This document shows, piece by piece, positions 12,051-23,620 of a stretch of DNA of 64,000 nt. The position numbers were made by a program, and so were the translations under genes. This stretch comes from Styela clava (Eukaryota; Chordata; Ascidiacea; Stolidobranchia; Styelidae): contig NC_135259.1 of assembly GCF_964204865.1 (NCBI RefSeq), positions 19,788,974-19,852,973 of the forward strand. The letters run 5' to 3'. How positions within the stretch are numbered: the stretch's first letter is position 1; every line of letters starts with the position of its first letter. The notes beneath the pieces were generated by a model. That model was not told where the DNA came from, ran no database searches, and saw only the letters and a list, made by a program, of their open reading frames with translations.

Positions 12051-13375
12051 TGGAACTTTTATCCACCACTGGATGACGGCTATATTGGGAACAGAAGTGC
12101 TAAACGATATTTTGAACGCCTTTACAGTACTGAATACATTTTTTTACAGTTTTCCCAAAGGACTGCACAACTGTATTTCGTAAAAATGCAAAAACCCAAA
12201 ACAACAGCGGTGGAGTCTTTGATATTTATCCAGAATCAAGCGACAAACCTTTCGAAGTTTACTGCGATCTTGTAACTGATGGAGGCGGATGGACAGTATG
12301 TTACATGTATCCAACTACTTTCTAATATAATGACCTTAGAAAAAAGATAATATTTTTCTGCTAGCTCTGATAACATGTTGCATTATTAAACATCTTAGAA
12401 CTTTTTGGCAAAAACCCTATGCTTTCACTTGTACTGAGTAGCCCCATCATTTCTCAATCTGGAAGGAAAATGCCAGGAAATTTCAATTTACGAAATTAAA
12501 AGAAAAGTAAAACGATAAATCTTCTAAATTCATAAAATGATCTGGCATCAGTAACTGCCGTCAAAAGAATGAGAAAATCATGGTAATCATGACGTAATAT
12601 TGACGGTGTTTCGCGGTTGAAAATCCAGGCTTGACCCCCCTTGTTATATTTCCAAGGTCTTTCAAAGACGAATGGACGGAACAGAAGACTTCTACAGAGG
12701 ATGGGACGAATACGCCAATGGATTCGGAGAAAAAGATAAAGAAATGTGGTTAGGTGGGTGTAGTTCATTTGGGCATAAAATGTAAATCTCCGAACTTGAT
12801 CTATTGTGTCCAGAGGCCATCAAATTCTTTTGAGCTCCGATCATTAAGTAGCAAATTGTAATGAACTAATAACAGAACATATCTATGCAGCAGAATCCAC
12901 CAAATGTTTTGCAGTTTTGTCTATTTCGTTTAAAACAGTTGTTATTCTTGGAGCCAGGCCAGCTATCTATCATGTTTCTTAGCCATGCTTGCGAATATGC
13001 CCTTTCGGACATATGATTTCTAATGTGGTTCAGATAGTTGGGTTCCCAGTTTGTAGAGTTCTGGGTAGGTATTACTTAAAAACTATAGCCCACTTGACCT
13101 TGGGCATGCAATGCAGCCAGCAATTCATGTGTATTATATTTTCCACGTTCAGGCTTGGAAACCATCCATCAACTGACTAAAAACAGAAGTTACGAACTAA
13201 GAGTTGATTTGGGAGTGACTTGACTGCACTGTAATGAAGATTGTTGTCTCTATTTATTCATCGTAAGAGAGTTTCTTTATTATATTATATCTGATTACTA
13301 TATCTCGTAAACAATTAAATTGATTCACATTAAGGCGCGCTTCCATTTTCTCGGTCAGTTAGTTCCACCAATATT

Positions 13376-13527
13376 CAGTGGTGGGATTCAGCCGGTTCGC
13401 ACCGGTTTTATAGAACCGTCGTCTCACGGAATTTTATGAGATCAGCGAACCGGTTAGCATTACTGGTTACTGTCAATGTTCTGTTTGTAACAGAACCGGC
13501 TGACAAAAAATTTGAATACCACCACTG
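13376..13527. mobile_element. hAT-like MITE, 152 bp
   Basis: The left end is CAGTGGTGGGATTCAGCCGG and the right end, reverse complemented, is CAGTGGTGGTATTCAAATTT. The interior carries GAACCGGCTGACA against CAGCCGGTTCGCACC. The corresponding place in the 3' flank of gene B lacks it, so it was inserted or lost after the inverted duplication. Confidence 0.75.
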
Positions 13528-14814
13528 TTTCGAAATCTTTCTCCTGTCATCTTCAATTTTAAATGTTTGTAAGCTTCTTTTTCTTACTTTTACTTTATAG
13601 TTTTAACATAATCTCTTTCCTCGAAATAGTAAGTTTATTTATTAGCTTTCGTTATATCATAGTCTAACTAACTTCTCCAGATAAAACAAGATATGGCTAC
13701 AAATGATAAAGATCAATAGTCAGTTAAAAATAATATACTAAAAAATCTAAAATATCATAGATGGATGGGTTGAGTCCGTCTCTACTGTGCTGTCTAGAAG
13801 AATGATATTGAGTAGTTCCATGTTCGACCATTTCTAGATGTTCCGGTGTTTGTTTTTGAACTTTTTTGATTTTTTTGTTGTTGTTTGTTTTAGAATCTTT
13901 CTCTCTGAATTTCACTCTTCTACGTCGATTCCTCGTGCTGGCCGAGTTCTCAGTGTGTTGATCCAAACGTGTTCTTTGTTTTTCCTATAAAACTCAATAA
14001 TAGGGAGGAAATCGACAAATGAATAGTGTCGCGGATCATAGCGTCCGCGTTCATATTGTGTGTATATATATTTTTATGTTCAAAAACTGTTATGTTGACC
14101 CTTATTCAATGCTATTTTGTCGGATCTGTACTCCGACCACCCACTACACGTGAGAGAAAAACTATGACTTTTGCTCTCTTTCTCCGGTCGCTGCGCTGGC
14201 GGGCGGTCGTGTTTTTATTCTTGATGATGTTTTTGTGTATGTAATTACATCTGCTACTGTGACAATGACGAGCACGCCTGGATTACATCTTCTTCAGACT
14301 GTGACTATGGCGAACACGCCATGATCATCTTTCATAAACTGTGACAATAGTCGTTGTTCATGCGTTTGTTCTCTGATCAAAAACATCTTTAATTCAAAAC
14401 AATTGGATTAAGCTTAAAGAGTATTTTCATTTCAATATTTGGTTTTCTTATCTCAAATTGGAGATTTTAATTGAGTGCTGTTATTTCACTGATTAAATGA
14501 CCTGTCCAACAAAATAACGTTGTCAATTGAGTCAAATTTGAATAAGGGAAGAATAACGATGATAGATCTCAACTTCTTCATAAGGATCCCACTAATATGA
14601 ATAAGAGTAAACATAATTAAATACCTGACTCCCTACCAAAGAAACGCACTGTCGGATCTATCAATTTGCATAATATCCAATCTAAAATACGCCCCACATA
14701 TATATTATTTCCATATCATAAATTGTTGACTAAACTGACACTAATCAAAACGAACTAGTACCCCAATAACCTTAAATGCAAAACTTAGCGACCAAGCTTC
14801 ACATTTGTCTATAA
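13528..14814. other. No gene seen; duplicated flank
   Basis: The segments 13530-13620 and 14380-14640 match the 3' flank of gene B in reverse (about 30790-30660 and 30620-30340). Between them, about 13700-14350, lies sequence without counterpart there, including AC-poor runs and ATGACGAGCACGCC-type repeats near 14250-14330. I see no coding exon. Confidence 0.5.
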
Positions 14815-15175
14815 CAGGGCTTTTCAACGTGGGGTTCGCGAAACCCCAGGGGATCACGAGAAGATTTCCAGGGGCACTTGATTGGCAGTTGAGTTATCAT
14901 GTTTTGCTAATTTTGAATGTCTTTTGCTATCAGAAGAAAATGCGTGCCGGTTGAAACTCAGCGTGGATTTCCCTGATCTTGCGTTGTAGTGACCCAACAA
15001 TGTGAAATTCACAGCTTTGCAGCCAAACTGGGAAGTCTCAAAAGACAATGTGCTGTTTGCTCCTCGAATTGAGAAATTTATTCGCAACAAACAGGGACAG
15101 CCTTCACTGATGTATAAATGAAATGAATACTTTTGTTTAATATAATTTAAAATAGTGGTTCCCAACTATTCTGGC
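14815..15175. mobile_element. hAT-like terminal fragments
   Basis: At 14815 the sequence CAGGGCTTTTCAACGTGGGG with CGCGAAACCCCAGGGGATC is a typical hAT-derived terminus. At 15150-15180 AGTGGTTCCCAACTATTCTG with a GCGTACCGG motif is a second one. The open frame between them on the minus strand has no recognisable domain and is probably fortuitous. Confidence 0.5.
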
Positions 15176-15274
15176 GTACCGGTAAAATTAAATAAAATGT
15201 ACTCGCGGACCGGCAAAAATTGAAATGAGTGGAATAGGAAATAATACCATATCGTCGTTATTACTTATTGATCT

Positions 15275-15545
15275 TTAGATCGGTAAGTATGTTGATAGGT
15301 ATTTGTCTGTCTGTTAGATGCACGAGATATCTCACGAAGGCGTGGTTGAATCTGCTCCAAATTTTGCATGTGCATTTATCATATCTTGGACCAGAAGGAC
15401 CTATTGATGACCTTGACCCTATTGATTTTGGATGAATTATGTCGTATAATTAGTGAGTTATTAATTAATTAGTAATGGGACACGCGGTGTCACTATAGAG
15501 TCATGAATCGAAACCGCAGTTTCGATCGATAAGTCTTCGGTCTCC
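15275..15545 (+). mobile_element. MITE with CTTATCGAT-type ends, copy 2
   Basis: This shares with 35661-35928 (opposite strand) the sequence TAAGTATGTTGATAGGTATT, a TGTCTGTCTG run, CTCACGAAGGCG, TATGTCGTATAATTAG and the end TCGATCGATAAGTCTTCG. A partial copy lies at 11750-11955. No coding potential is seen. Confidence 0.65.
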
Positions 15546-16919
15546 GACCGATACTCTCGTTTCGAGTTCAGTAAAGCGAATGAGAACCTTTATTTGACAT
15601 AGGCTATCTAGTAGTTGCACGCACACTAGTTTTGGTTACTGATCTTGTGACATGTGTTGTTTGCACAAGCTAGTTGTTAAGGCATTGTAGCCATGGTTAA
15701 TAAATTGGACTCAGGTATAGGTTTTGCAACCAAACGGATTCGAATACTCGCACATACATCATTCAAAATTGGCACTTCTCCGCGTGCCGCTAGATTTTTT
15801 TTTGAATTTTTTCACTACACCTGGTGTAGTGCATCAGACGACCTATCTCACGGAACTCTTTACCAGTCCAGGAGTGAAGATGTCGCTTCCCCTTAAAACA
15901 TGCGACATATGAGAAAATTATGGATAATTTGCATGGGAGCGATAGCTTTTATTCATGCTTATTAGTCGTTAATATTCAACAGAATTTGACCCAGTCTGAC
16001 TCTAATTTACTAATCTCGCATCAATCTTGTATAAAGGACAGGTATATTAATTTGTATCAAATAATTCCTCATTTATATTACTTCCGGATCGGAAGTTGTT
16101 GGTTAACCTATCGGTAGAATTTGAAGTGCAAGATTTATGAAATTAACAAAAATGCAGTATTTTATTTTTTTATTATGTAAAATTGCCAAATTAAACTTGA
16201 CATGCTTCGGCTGAAAAGAAATGGAGAACTGATAGTAGATTCACACGCGACCAACGCTGTGCAAAGTGATGGTTTATCATTATGTCTGTATGTGGGGATT
16301 ACCATGAGAGCCTCACAATGGAAAGTTCTTGAAATTAATTATTAGGTCACGATGTTTGTTAAATCATAAAAATCAGGTAGATGTTTCATCAGAGTTCATT
16401 TTAAGTCGCACGGGTTGCATACAAATTTGTTTTGTTTCAGTTATCATCGTTCATTACTAGCGGTTGTGTAAGAATGCCCCCAACTATCTGATTTTAAAAA
16501 CTTATTCTGATTGTTTCGCGTTAGTTCACCTTCGGGACCTTAACCTCTACCGACAGAGTAGTTTTCCACCCATGATATGAAAGACAACAAAATAGTTAGA
16601 AAGTCCTATTCCATTCAACGCTTAGTGGGTGAATAGGCAATAGGGCGCTATACTGTACCTAGTATTCTTTTGTTGAAAAAAACTACTACAAAAGCGATAG
16701 CGCACTAGTGCGCCATCTCGATTAGTAAATTTTAAGTAACAAATGAACAGTAATCATAGCAAACAAGAATATTTATACAAAGTCTTTAAAATATGTAGGT
16801 TGCGTTGCCTACGCTCACGCTTGGAAATTTGTAAAGTATATCTTTCTGGGTACGCCAACTCGTACCAGGGTATTACCTCCTGATCAGATTGAAGTTTAAC
16901 ATTTTTGGTGTGTCTTTTT

Positions 16920-17340
16920 TGGAATCTGCATCTTCTTGGCTACCATCTAAGCAATCATCTTGTTCTTGTGGTTCCTCCTGGATAAAAGGTCGCAATTAGT
17001 CCACATGTACCACCTGTATCTCATCGCCAGGATTCTGTTGTATCTCATGACTGTGATTTGAGAAGCATCTTCTGACTGCGAAAGGACGCTGCCAAAAAGA
17101 ACCTAATCTTTTTTTTTATGGATAGTAATACCAGACAAGGTCCTCTTCAGAGTTTGCACATGAGCATCACAATGCAGCTTTAATTCAAGTGTTTTTTCAC
17201 AAAACGGTCCTCAGTGTGGTCTTTGATCCATTCCACATAGGCTACTTCGTATAGCAGAGATGCTGTCCGAGGCGACTATGTCTATACATAACATTGGTAG
17301 GGAGGTCAACAGGAACAATTTGTAACTGGTTGTAGATAGT
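16920..17340 (-). mobile_element. Ty3/gypsy integrase C-terminal remnant
   Basis: The minus strand reads IVPVDLPTNVMY, then VWYYYP followed by KKRLGSFWQRPFAVRR, then GDEIQVVHVD and LRPFIQEE. This is the order found at the end of gypsy-type integrases, where a P-VDL segment, VWLYxP, a GPY-like region and VVHVDRLKPY follow one another. Several stops and frame changes interrupt it. No long terminal repeat was identified nearby. Confidence 0.65.
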
Positions 17341-17778
17341 TATTACGATGTATCGTTATTTATTCGTTTCGAAGCATCCGTACTATAGCACCCTTCCTGT
17401 GATTGTAATCGTGCCGCCGGTGGTTGACTCAATTATTCCATGCGCTAATTTCGGTCTTGAGCTCTCGAAGGGACCGACCCAAATCCCCACTCCCCTTGGA
17501 AGCATCTTGAAAAACATTTTATTTGATGCCGTCGTGAATACCCAGCATTTACTTCGATAAGTCTTGCTCTTCTTCTTCCAGTCTTTTTTTGGAAACATCG
17601 ATATAATCTTCGGCATCGCTGTCGTCGTAAGTACTCAGTCAGTAGTTTATTTTATCACATACCAAAAGTACACAATGGACAAACATAATTACGAAGCAAA
17701 TATAAAAAAAAAATACGTTTCAGTGTGAACGGAGACGCGATAAACCAGTAAAGGTTATCGAGCAAAGTTACCCTGATG

Positions 17779-20700
17779 ACAGGGGCGGACACTTTCCATA
17801 ATTTTTGGGGGGCGAACTTGGATCGCCTTCCGAAAAACACCGCGCCGTGTATCGTCACGTAACAATAACCTGTCGATGTCATTCTCTAAGTATTAGCATG
17901 TCATTTTGCTACTCATATATCGATTACCTAGGCTGCTTTGCTCGGACACGGAACTTGCGCGTCACTAAACCAATTTCTTAAATTCCGCGAGAATTAGCCC
18001 ACGGCTCTTGCTAACAAACAGAAAATAACAAATTTGAGGTCGGAACTTCCCATTGCCGTCTGCAACAAGCACCGCGATTACGCGCTAGTTAAAAGAGCTG
18101 CCTATTTAAGCGTATAATGTTTTTTCTGTCGATCCATGACAGCCACGAGATTCCAAAATGTCCTTACATATTAATTTAATTGCGTGCAGCGACAATTTTT
18201 ACCGATAAGAAAGTGTCTTTAAAACCGGGCCAAGTCAAGGGATTAATAAATATAGACATAGTTTATTTTGAAACCTCTTTCAAAAGGAAAGGCAATATTT
18301 ACCCAGATAAATACAATGACATATTAACAGAAACTTCGGGAAACCAGACAAAACCTAAAATAAGGTTTAAAACGTTACTATGAAGAAAGGAAAGTTAATG
18401 CTAAGATAAGGACATGCGTCGCTCACTCATAGATATATATGCTGCTAGACTTCTACTGCTTGAACATATATGCAACACGCGCGGTTTCTTGGAAGCAAAA
18501 TGCTCAATAACGCGCTGATTAAAATCATGCATCCCAGAAATAACGTCTCTGTGAATGGATAAAACAGCCAAGGAATTTAATCTATCTTGCTTCATTGTGT
18601 TTCTGAGATGCGTTTTAATACGCTTCAGCGTGCTGAATGTTCGCTCTGCGTCGGCGGAAGAAATAGGCGTCGTCAAAATGATGTCCAGAAATTTTGCAGA
18701 CGCCGCAAAGGTAGTTACTAGAGTGTTATCTATGAGGAACCCATAGAGCGCGCAAGTTGATGCGATGTTCAAAAAAGTTTGATTGGTGTAAATACATCGC
18801 AATTCATTTTCCAATTTACCCACGTTTATCGTGGGGTAAAATTTGGAGACAGTAGCCAACAAATGGATGGGAAATTGACGTGCAAATTTTGAAAAAATTT
18901 TGGGGTTCATCAAAGAGAACGCGGCAAGGTGTTCAGTGCGCAGACGATCGCCTATTTGATTCACCAGAATGTCACAGCATTCCTTTGCAGACAAGATCAA
19001 ACGCTGCGTTGTTTGCCCGCGGCGTAAAGAAGCACTCCATGTGTCGTATTTTATTGTTTCCCGGATACGAGATACAGCATCGCAGAAGTCTGAAATACAC
19101 GACTGCACAGACGCTCCATCCATTAGCCTTGACTGCGCCGTATAATACATCCAGGTGATAGAATATTGTGGAGAAAAAATGAAAACTCACCATCTTCTAG
19201 CAGACGCTTTAGACCTGCCGCCTCCCTCACAGAGCGTTCGTCCCAAACCGGAGAGCTCTGAATGCCATTGAAACACTCAATGAGCTCAGACCTAATTTCG
19301 GACACGCCCTGCACCACGCGTGATTGGAAGTTCCAACGTGTTGGTGCACAAGCTGGGAGACGGCGGCTACATATCTGGCGAAGGAGGTCAGAGCGCTTCG
19401 GCGAAACGGAAAAAAAATGAAGAAAACCCCGAAACATTTGCAAAAAATATACGGACGAGAGGGGTATCAAGACACATATTTTTAATAACGAGGTTAAATA
19501 GGTGTGCATAACAATGTAAAAAATGCGCATGAGGAAAATCTTCTTTTATATAAACTTGAACACCATGTTTCGACCCACTCATGACTGCCGCGCCGTCATA
19601 AGTTTGAGCTATCAATTTTGACTTCGCGTTGTAAGGCTGTAACACTTCTTTCAGTACAGCCGATATTCCGCAAGCCGTGCGATCAACGATTGGTACAAAG
19701 CTGTGAAATCTCTCGGTAGGTTTACCATCTTTCACAAACCGAAAAATCACAGCCAGTTGGGAAACGCACGTGATGTCAGTTGTCTCGTCAGACTGAATCG
19801 AAAGGAACTGGCAATTCTCAATTTCCAGAGCCAAATGTTGAAAATAAATTTTATACATTGAGTCGAGCAAATCATTTTGGATATCCTTAGATGTCCCTTT
19901 CGAAACAGTTGCGGCATCAAGATGATCTCTCAATACTGTATCTAGGGATGCGGTGTATTCCACCATATCCAAAAATACCCCTCTATTAGAAGAGCCAGCC
20001 CGTTCATCGTGCCCACGGAGGGACAGCTCGTGACAACCAATGAACTTCAAAACATCTATCAATCGACCGAGAACATGGCGGTTTTTCTCGACGTTTTGGT
20101 TGTGCCGACGAAAAGAAACCGCGCGTCCTTCATCCAACTGTGCTGCAATATTAACATTTCCGAATGTTCGGTATATTACTGCATTGTCTAGATGCTCCAT
20201 AGAAGATTGATGATCCCTGGCACGCTCGGAAAGATGTTTAAGATCTCTAAAACCAAATTTACACCAACGTGAGTCACGGGCGGTAGCAAAAAGTAGGCAA
20301 TAAAAACAAAAAAGTGCATTTTTGTCCTCGCTGTAACACAACCATTCGTGTTTTTTATACCAAGTTTCTGCGCAGAATGTACACCGACGCTTTCCTCCGT
20401 CATGGGATTGTTCCAGTGAACAATTTTTTGGTTGATAAGGCCCAAGACGTTGTACCTCTAATTTTTGTTCCAGCGGCAGCTGCGAAAACGGAGTGCGAAG
20501 TAGTGCATCAACCTTATTCATTATGAGGTCTAAGGCTAAGAAATGCGAAGCCGGAAAGAAGTGAGGAGCTCAAAAGGAATGTGGAAAATCGAAAGCAAAT
20601 GACCTAAAGGTCTCTAACTGATTCAAATAGCGAAACAAGCGACAAAAACGAAGGCGAGGAAACTATCAACTCTTCAAGCAACCAACGAACGAGAAGGAAT

Positions 20701-21060
20701 GCGTGAATATGTCAACACGTTGTTGTAAGAAACGTCGGCATTGTGTCGTCATAATTTCGGGGCTAGCCCCGATCGGCCCCGATGATTTAGTAAAAGAAAC
20801 AGAAAACAAACGAGACAAACGCGGCGAGTGGAAGATAAAAGAGAGAATACGATATACAATGAGCAACCGGGGCAAAATCGGCGTCGCCCCGTCGACGTTC
20901 GGCGAAGGCTTTGCGAGCGAAAATTGAACCATGTCGGGAGAATATGGCAAGTGTAGACAGTCTGTGCAACCGATATTGAGGTATTTTTCGAATATTTTTT
21001 ATTATACCGAAAAAACAACCGGGGCATTGCCCCGGTTGGCCCTATTGACGCGCGGCCACT
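17779..21060 (-). mobile_element. ZMYM1-like hAT transposon
   Basis: The element surrounds the transposase remnant at 18401-20521. The proposed 5' end (high coordinate) in reverse complement reads CAGTGGCCGCGCGTCAATAG; the proposed 3' end reads CAGGGGCGGACACTTTCC. Only the first ten or so bases agree, and flanking octamers do not match, so the borders are provisional. GGGGC-rich segments at 20753-20780 and 21018-21035 are usual near the ends of this group. Fragments of the same 3' end (GACGGACACTTTCC) occur at about 50933. Confidence 0.6.
18401..20521 (-). pseudogene. ZMYM1-like hAT transposase, frameshifted
   Basis: The first frame (20521 down to about 19400) gives a TTF-type zinc finger with CTFC, a later C and CFYC (residues 48-75), followed by the DUF4371-like core with SIQSDETTDITCVSQLAVIF, whose aspartate matches the first catalytic residue, then TYDGAAVMSG and CYAHLFNLVIK with the CxxH motif. 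The chain continues in a second frame (VSPKRSDLLRQICSRRLP, TRWNFQSRV), in a third short piece (FSTIFYHLDVLY, about 19150-19190) and in the last frame (19150-18401), ending in the hAT dimerisation region SSADAERTFSTLKRIKTHLR. At least two, probably three, frameshifts near 19400, 19190 and 19150 break it. Coding sequence is otherwise well kept, so it is a fairly young dead copy. Nuclear DNA-cutting enzyme by family. Confidence 0.85.
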
Positions 21061-21542
21061 GATTTTCTAAACCAAATTAATTTTATTCTGAGTTTTATTC
21101 CCTGTCTTGGATTTGATCTTCCTTATCAACGCTTGTAAATTAACCGTGCCTGTTTAAAGTGAACGATAACCGAGATGCAGATATTTATTAAAACGATACT
21201 TGAGTTTCTCGTGCTCTCCTATGGTGTTCGTGTTATTTTAGTATTAGATAGATAAACCTAGCAAATTTACGATTGCGTGAATCCTGACTGTTGATTTAAA
21301 AAAAGCGATTAAATAAATTGGCAATAAAGGCATTCCTAGGCCTTTGTGCCTAATCGAGGGTCAGACGCTAATTATACCTAATTCTCTAAAGTTTTAAGTT
21401 TTTTTTTTTTTTCAACAAAACAACACCCCGATGGTTATTATAGCTAAAATACTTACTGAGTAATGCTCAATTTTCTTTACGGAATTCGCAAATTCACCAC
21501 TTCACTTAATGATTTTGATTATGTCATGCTATAAGACTTAAT
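21061..21542. other. No gene seen
   Basis: AT-rich sequence with a poly-T run at about 21400. The open frames are short and without recognisable domains. Confidence 0.5.
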
Positions 21543-22353
21543 TAGTGCTGCCCAATTGCTACGAAATTTACCAATTGTAATCATTTTCGATGATAATAGA
21601 CGCAACAATTCGTGAACGAGTCAGTGTGCATTGTCACAACGAAATTCACGATTAATTTTACGTTTTACTCTTGGCTCAACGGCCATGTATGGCCGAGTAC
21701 AATGTTACATATTCGAAACATCACTTGGCCAAGGATGGAAAGGATCACTAAAGAGCTAATGCAAAGTGCTTTAAAGGGAGTAGGCCATGACATTTCTTAT
21801 CTGGTTACAATTTAATGAGTGTTTTTCATATAAGTAACTCATACCAGCTTTTGGAAAAACTTCTGGTCATTTTTAAATCCATGCTATTTACATAACTAGA
21901 GTTTTCTAACGATCTAAAATTGCCTTTTTCACAATGAAACACCGAAAAGTCATTTTAACATTTAATTTCAATCAAATTTATGTTCGGTAATGCAAGAAAT
22001 GGCTAATGATATGTCACCAAGCATGCGGTGTTTAAAATCTGAGAAATTTATTTTAAATACCTAATCTGATTTGACGTTTCTAAATTTACGGAACGGTCGA
22101 TACGTTTTTTTGCAAAATAATGTATTAAAACGATACGTTAAGTGCGAAGATAAGCATATAACACCATAACGCAAAAACAACGACTTTTCAAATTTGTCTT
22201 TTTTTTCTGATAGCGAGCGGCGTAGGGAAATCTCGCACAATTCACGATTGAGTTGGAGACGCGCGAGTTCGGTGTCCAAGCAGAGCGGCGCAGGTCACGT
22301 GGTACCGGATATTCGAATAATAAAATGGCATTCGAATATTTTGCCCAGCTCTA
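21543..22353. mobile_element. hAT-like element sharing termini with the BED-type hAT
   Basis: The right end, reverse complemented, reads TAGAGCTGGGCAAAATATTC and subterminally GTCACGTGGTACCGGATATT is close to sequence at 1875-1895. The left end TAGTGCTGCCCAATTGC agrees only partly, and no clear target duplication is seen. The 811-bp interior has no transposase, so it would be a non-autonomous relative of the element ending at 1970. Confidence 0.5.
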
Positions 22354-22756
22354 GTTGTTAGGTGTGTTATTGTTACGAGGACTTGGTATTTTAAATACGC
22401 GCTTAAGGTTTGTTGTTATTTTACCTTGCGTTGCTTGTGTGCGGCTCTTCACAGCTTTGAGGTTTGAAATGCGGCTCTGAGACTAAAAAAGTTTGAGAAC
22501 CACTGGTCTAGAGAGAGCAATGATTTTCAACCCACTTGCAAGAGCCCAACGAAACATATAAGAGAATAGAACTATATAAATCCCTGTGCAATAGTTGGGT
22601 ATAATAATCAAATGGAAAAAGTTTAAAATTTGGTCACAAACTGTACTGGCAAAGTACAGTATTCAGTATACAATTAGCCGAGATAAGCTTCGAAACGTTG
22701 AACTTCTGTTTCAACTTTGTACCCTCGGTTAAAATATATGTTTGGTAATAAAATAC

Positions 22757-22852
22757 CTTTGCTCTTCATTGGCTGCGTCTCTACGTTTTCGTAGAAGTTT
22801 TCGATTGTATTCGGCGTCGTCCCCATTTGCGAAAAATTTCTGCAGCTGACAT
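22757..22852 (-). pseudogene. Orphan first exon of the fibrinogen-domain family
   Basis: On the minus strand ATG TCA GCT GCA GAA starts as in gene D, and the end reads ENFYENVETQPMKSK followed by a GTATTT donor as in genes 1 and E. The two ends are in different frames, so a one-base indel lies in the middle and the frame from the ATG hits a stop (STKT then TAG). No transmembrane or FReD exon follows at lower coordinates before the hAT element. The upstream 700 bp align with the upstream region of gene D. It is a leftover of a duplicated gene start. Confidence 0.65.
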
Positions 22853-23620
22853 CTTGATAACTAACTATCTGATTACAGAATAGAAATATATGGCATCATT
22901 TATAGAAATACGTAGAAGGCATGTGACGGATATCAAAAGATGCTTGATATTATTTTCTAGGTTTATTAAAGCATTGTCTGAAGGCATATCCATTGCACTG
23001 TGTGTTTTGGTGGGGGTGTTACGTCATCAAGAGGTTAATATGAATACATCGTTCAGATCGTTTTATAGTATTTCATTAGATTAAACCGCGTGATGCGTAT
23101 ATCAATATTATTATTTCTGGAATCAACCCTGACTAAGCGAAAACGATTATTCATTCAACAAGGAATTGCGCTAAAAATTTCAAATATGACGTTAATGCAC
23201 AGCTAACCAGTCATTCATGACCTTTGCTGAACCATCGAACCCCGTGGTATAGCATAAGATCACATTGAACGCGATTTTTTTCCGTCATTCAAATAAAAAA
23301 TCAACCGCATTTCTTTCAATTAATATAGTTATATCAATGTACAGTATTTAGGTATTTTTTCGAGAATATTGATGCATTTTTTCGGGAAGAAATACCAATA
23401 CCACGTGTAGATATTTGTGTTGTCCAAACCTTCCTTAAGCAAAAAATTAAGCTGTGCAATGAGTTATTCAAATATCTTATTGGGGCACAGCTCCGTAGCC
23501 CTCTATTCGAAGGCCATACAAAGGTTGACTTCGACGACACGTCATTCACTTTCAGCTATTCTTACATTTACTCAATAATCTTCCCGTATTTGAGACGTCA
23601 AATATTTGAGATTGACAAAC
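22853..23620. repeat. Copy of the gene D upstream region
   Basis: Shared pieces include GAAATACGTAGAAGG (22905, compare 54142), TTCAGATCGTTTTATAGTAT (23052, compare 54295), AAACCGCGT (23084, compare 54331) and CCTTAAGCA-type sequence (23430, compare 54585). It accompanies the orphan first exon, so promoter and exon were duplicated together. Confidence 0.65.

Larger units (their letters stand above)
4725..13223 (+). pseudogene. Gene 1: type II membrane fibrinogen-domain protein, decayed
   Basis: Exons: 4725-4857 (tail, from MSTVETEF), 5047-5147 (transmembrane helix LVISVISLAMVVALVTF), 5721-5808, 5888-6004, 6338-6406 plus 8124-8164 (one stalk exon split by a LINE), 8666-8802, 9064-9171, 11304-11414 (stalk), then FReD exons 12150-12295 (FPKDC to DGGGWT), 12657-12753 (VFQRRMDG) and 13153-13223. 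The last exon runs GLETIHQL to RVDLGVT and stops, so the C-terminal half of the domain, including the calcium site, is missing. The stalk exon at 8666 has lost its aligned donor G. The tail and stalk resemble gene E; the FReD introns and 3' flank resemble gene B in inverted orientation. A truncated product could still be made if damaged exons are skipped, because most stalk exons start and end in phase 1. Most likely a pseudogene. Confidence 0.8.
12090..16320. repeat. Inverted duplicate of gene B 3' half and flank
   Basis: Read forwards, this block aligns piecewise with the reverse complement of about 33600-28850. Matching pieces include TTTACAGTACTGAATACATT before the first FReD exon, the intron with TAGCCCACTTGACCTTGGGC (13085), the flank with GTAAACAATTAAATTGATTC (about 13310), ATAACGTTGTCAATTG (14510), GCTAGTTGTTAAGGCATTGTAG (about 15670) and TTCCGGATCGGAAGTTGTT (about 16080). 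The two arms differ by transposon insertions and by loss of the last FReD exons in this arm. Confidence 0.8.

Noticed and set aside
14854-15165. Minus-strand open frame of 103 codons
   Set aside because: It lies between two hAT-type termini and has no recognisable domain or supporting splice sites.
16920-17340. Reading the integrase tail as a cellular gene
   Set aside because: Several stops interrupt it and the motif order is that of gypsy retrotransposons.
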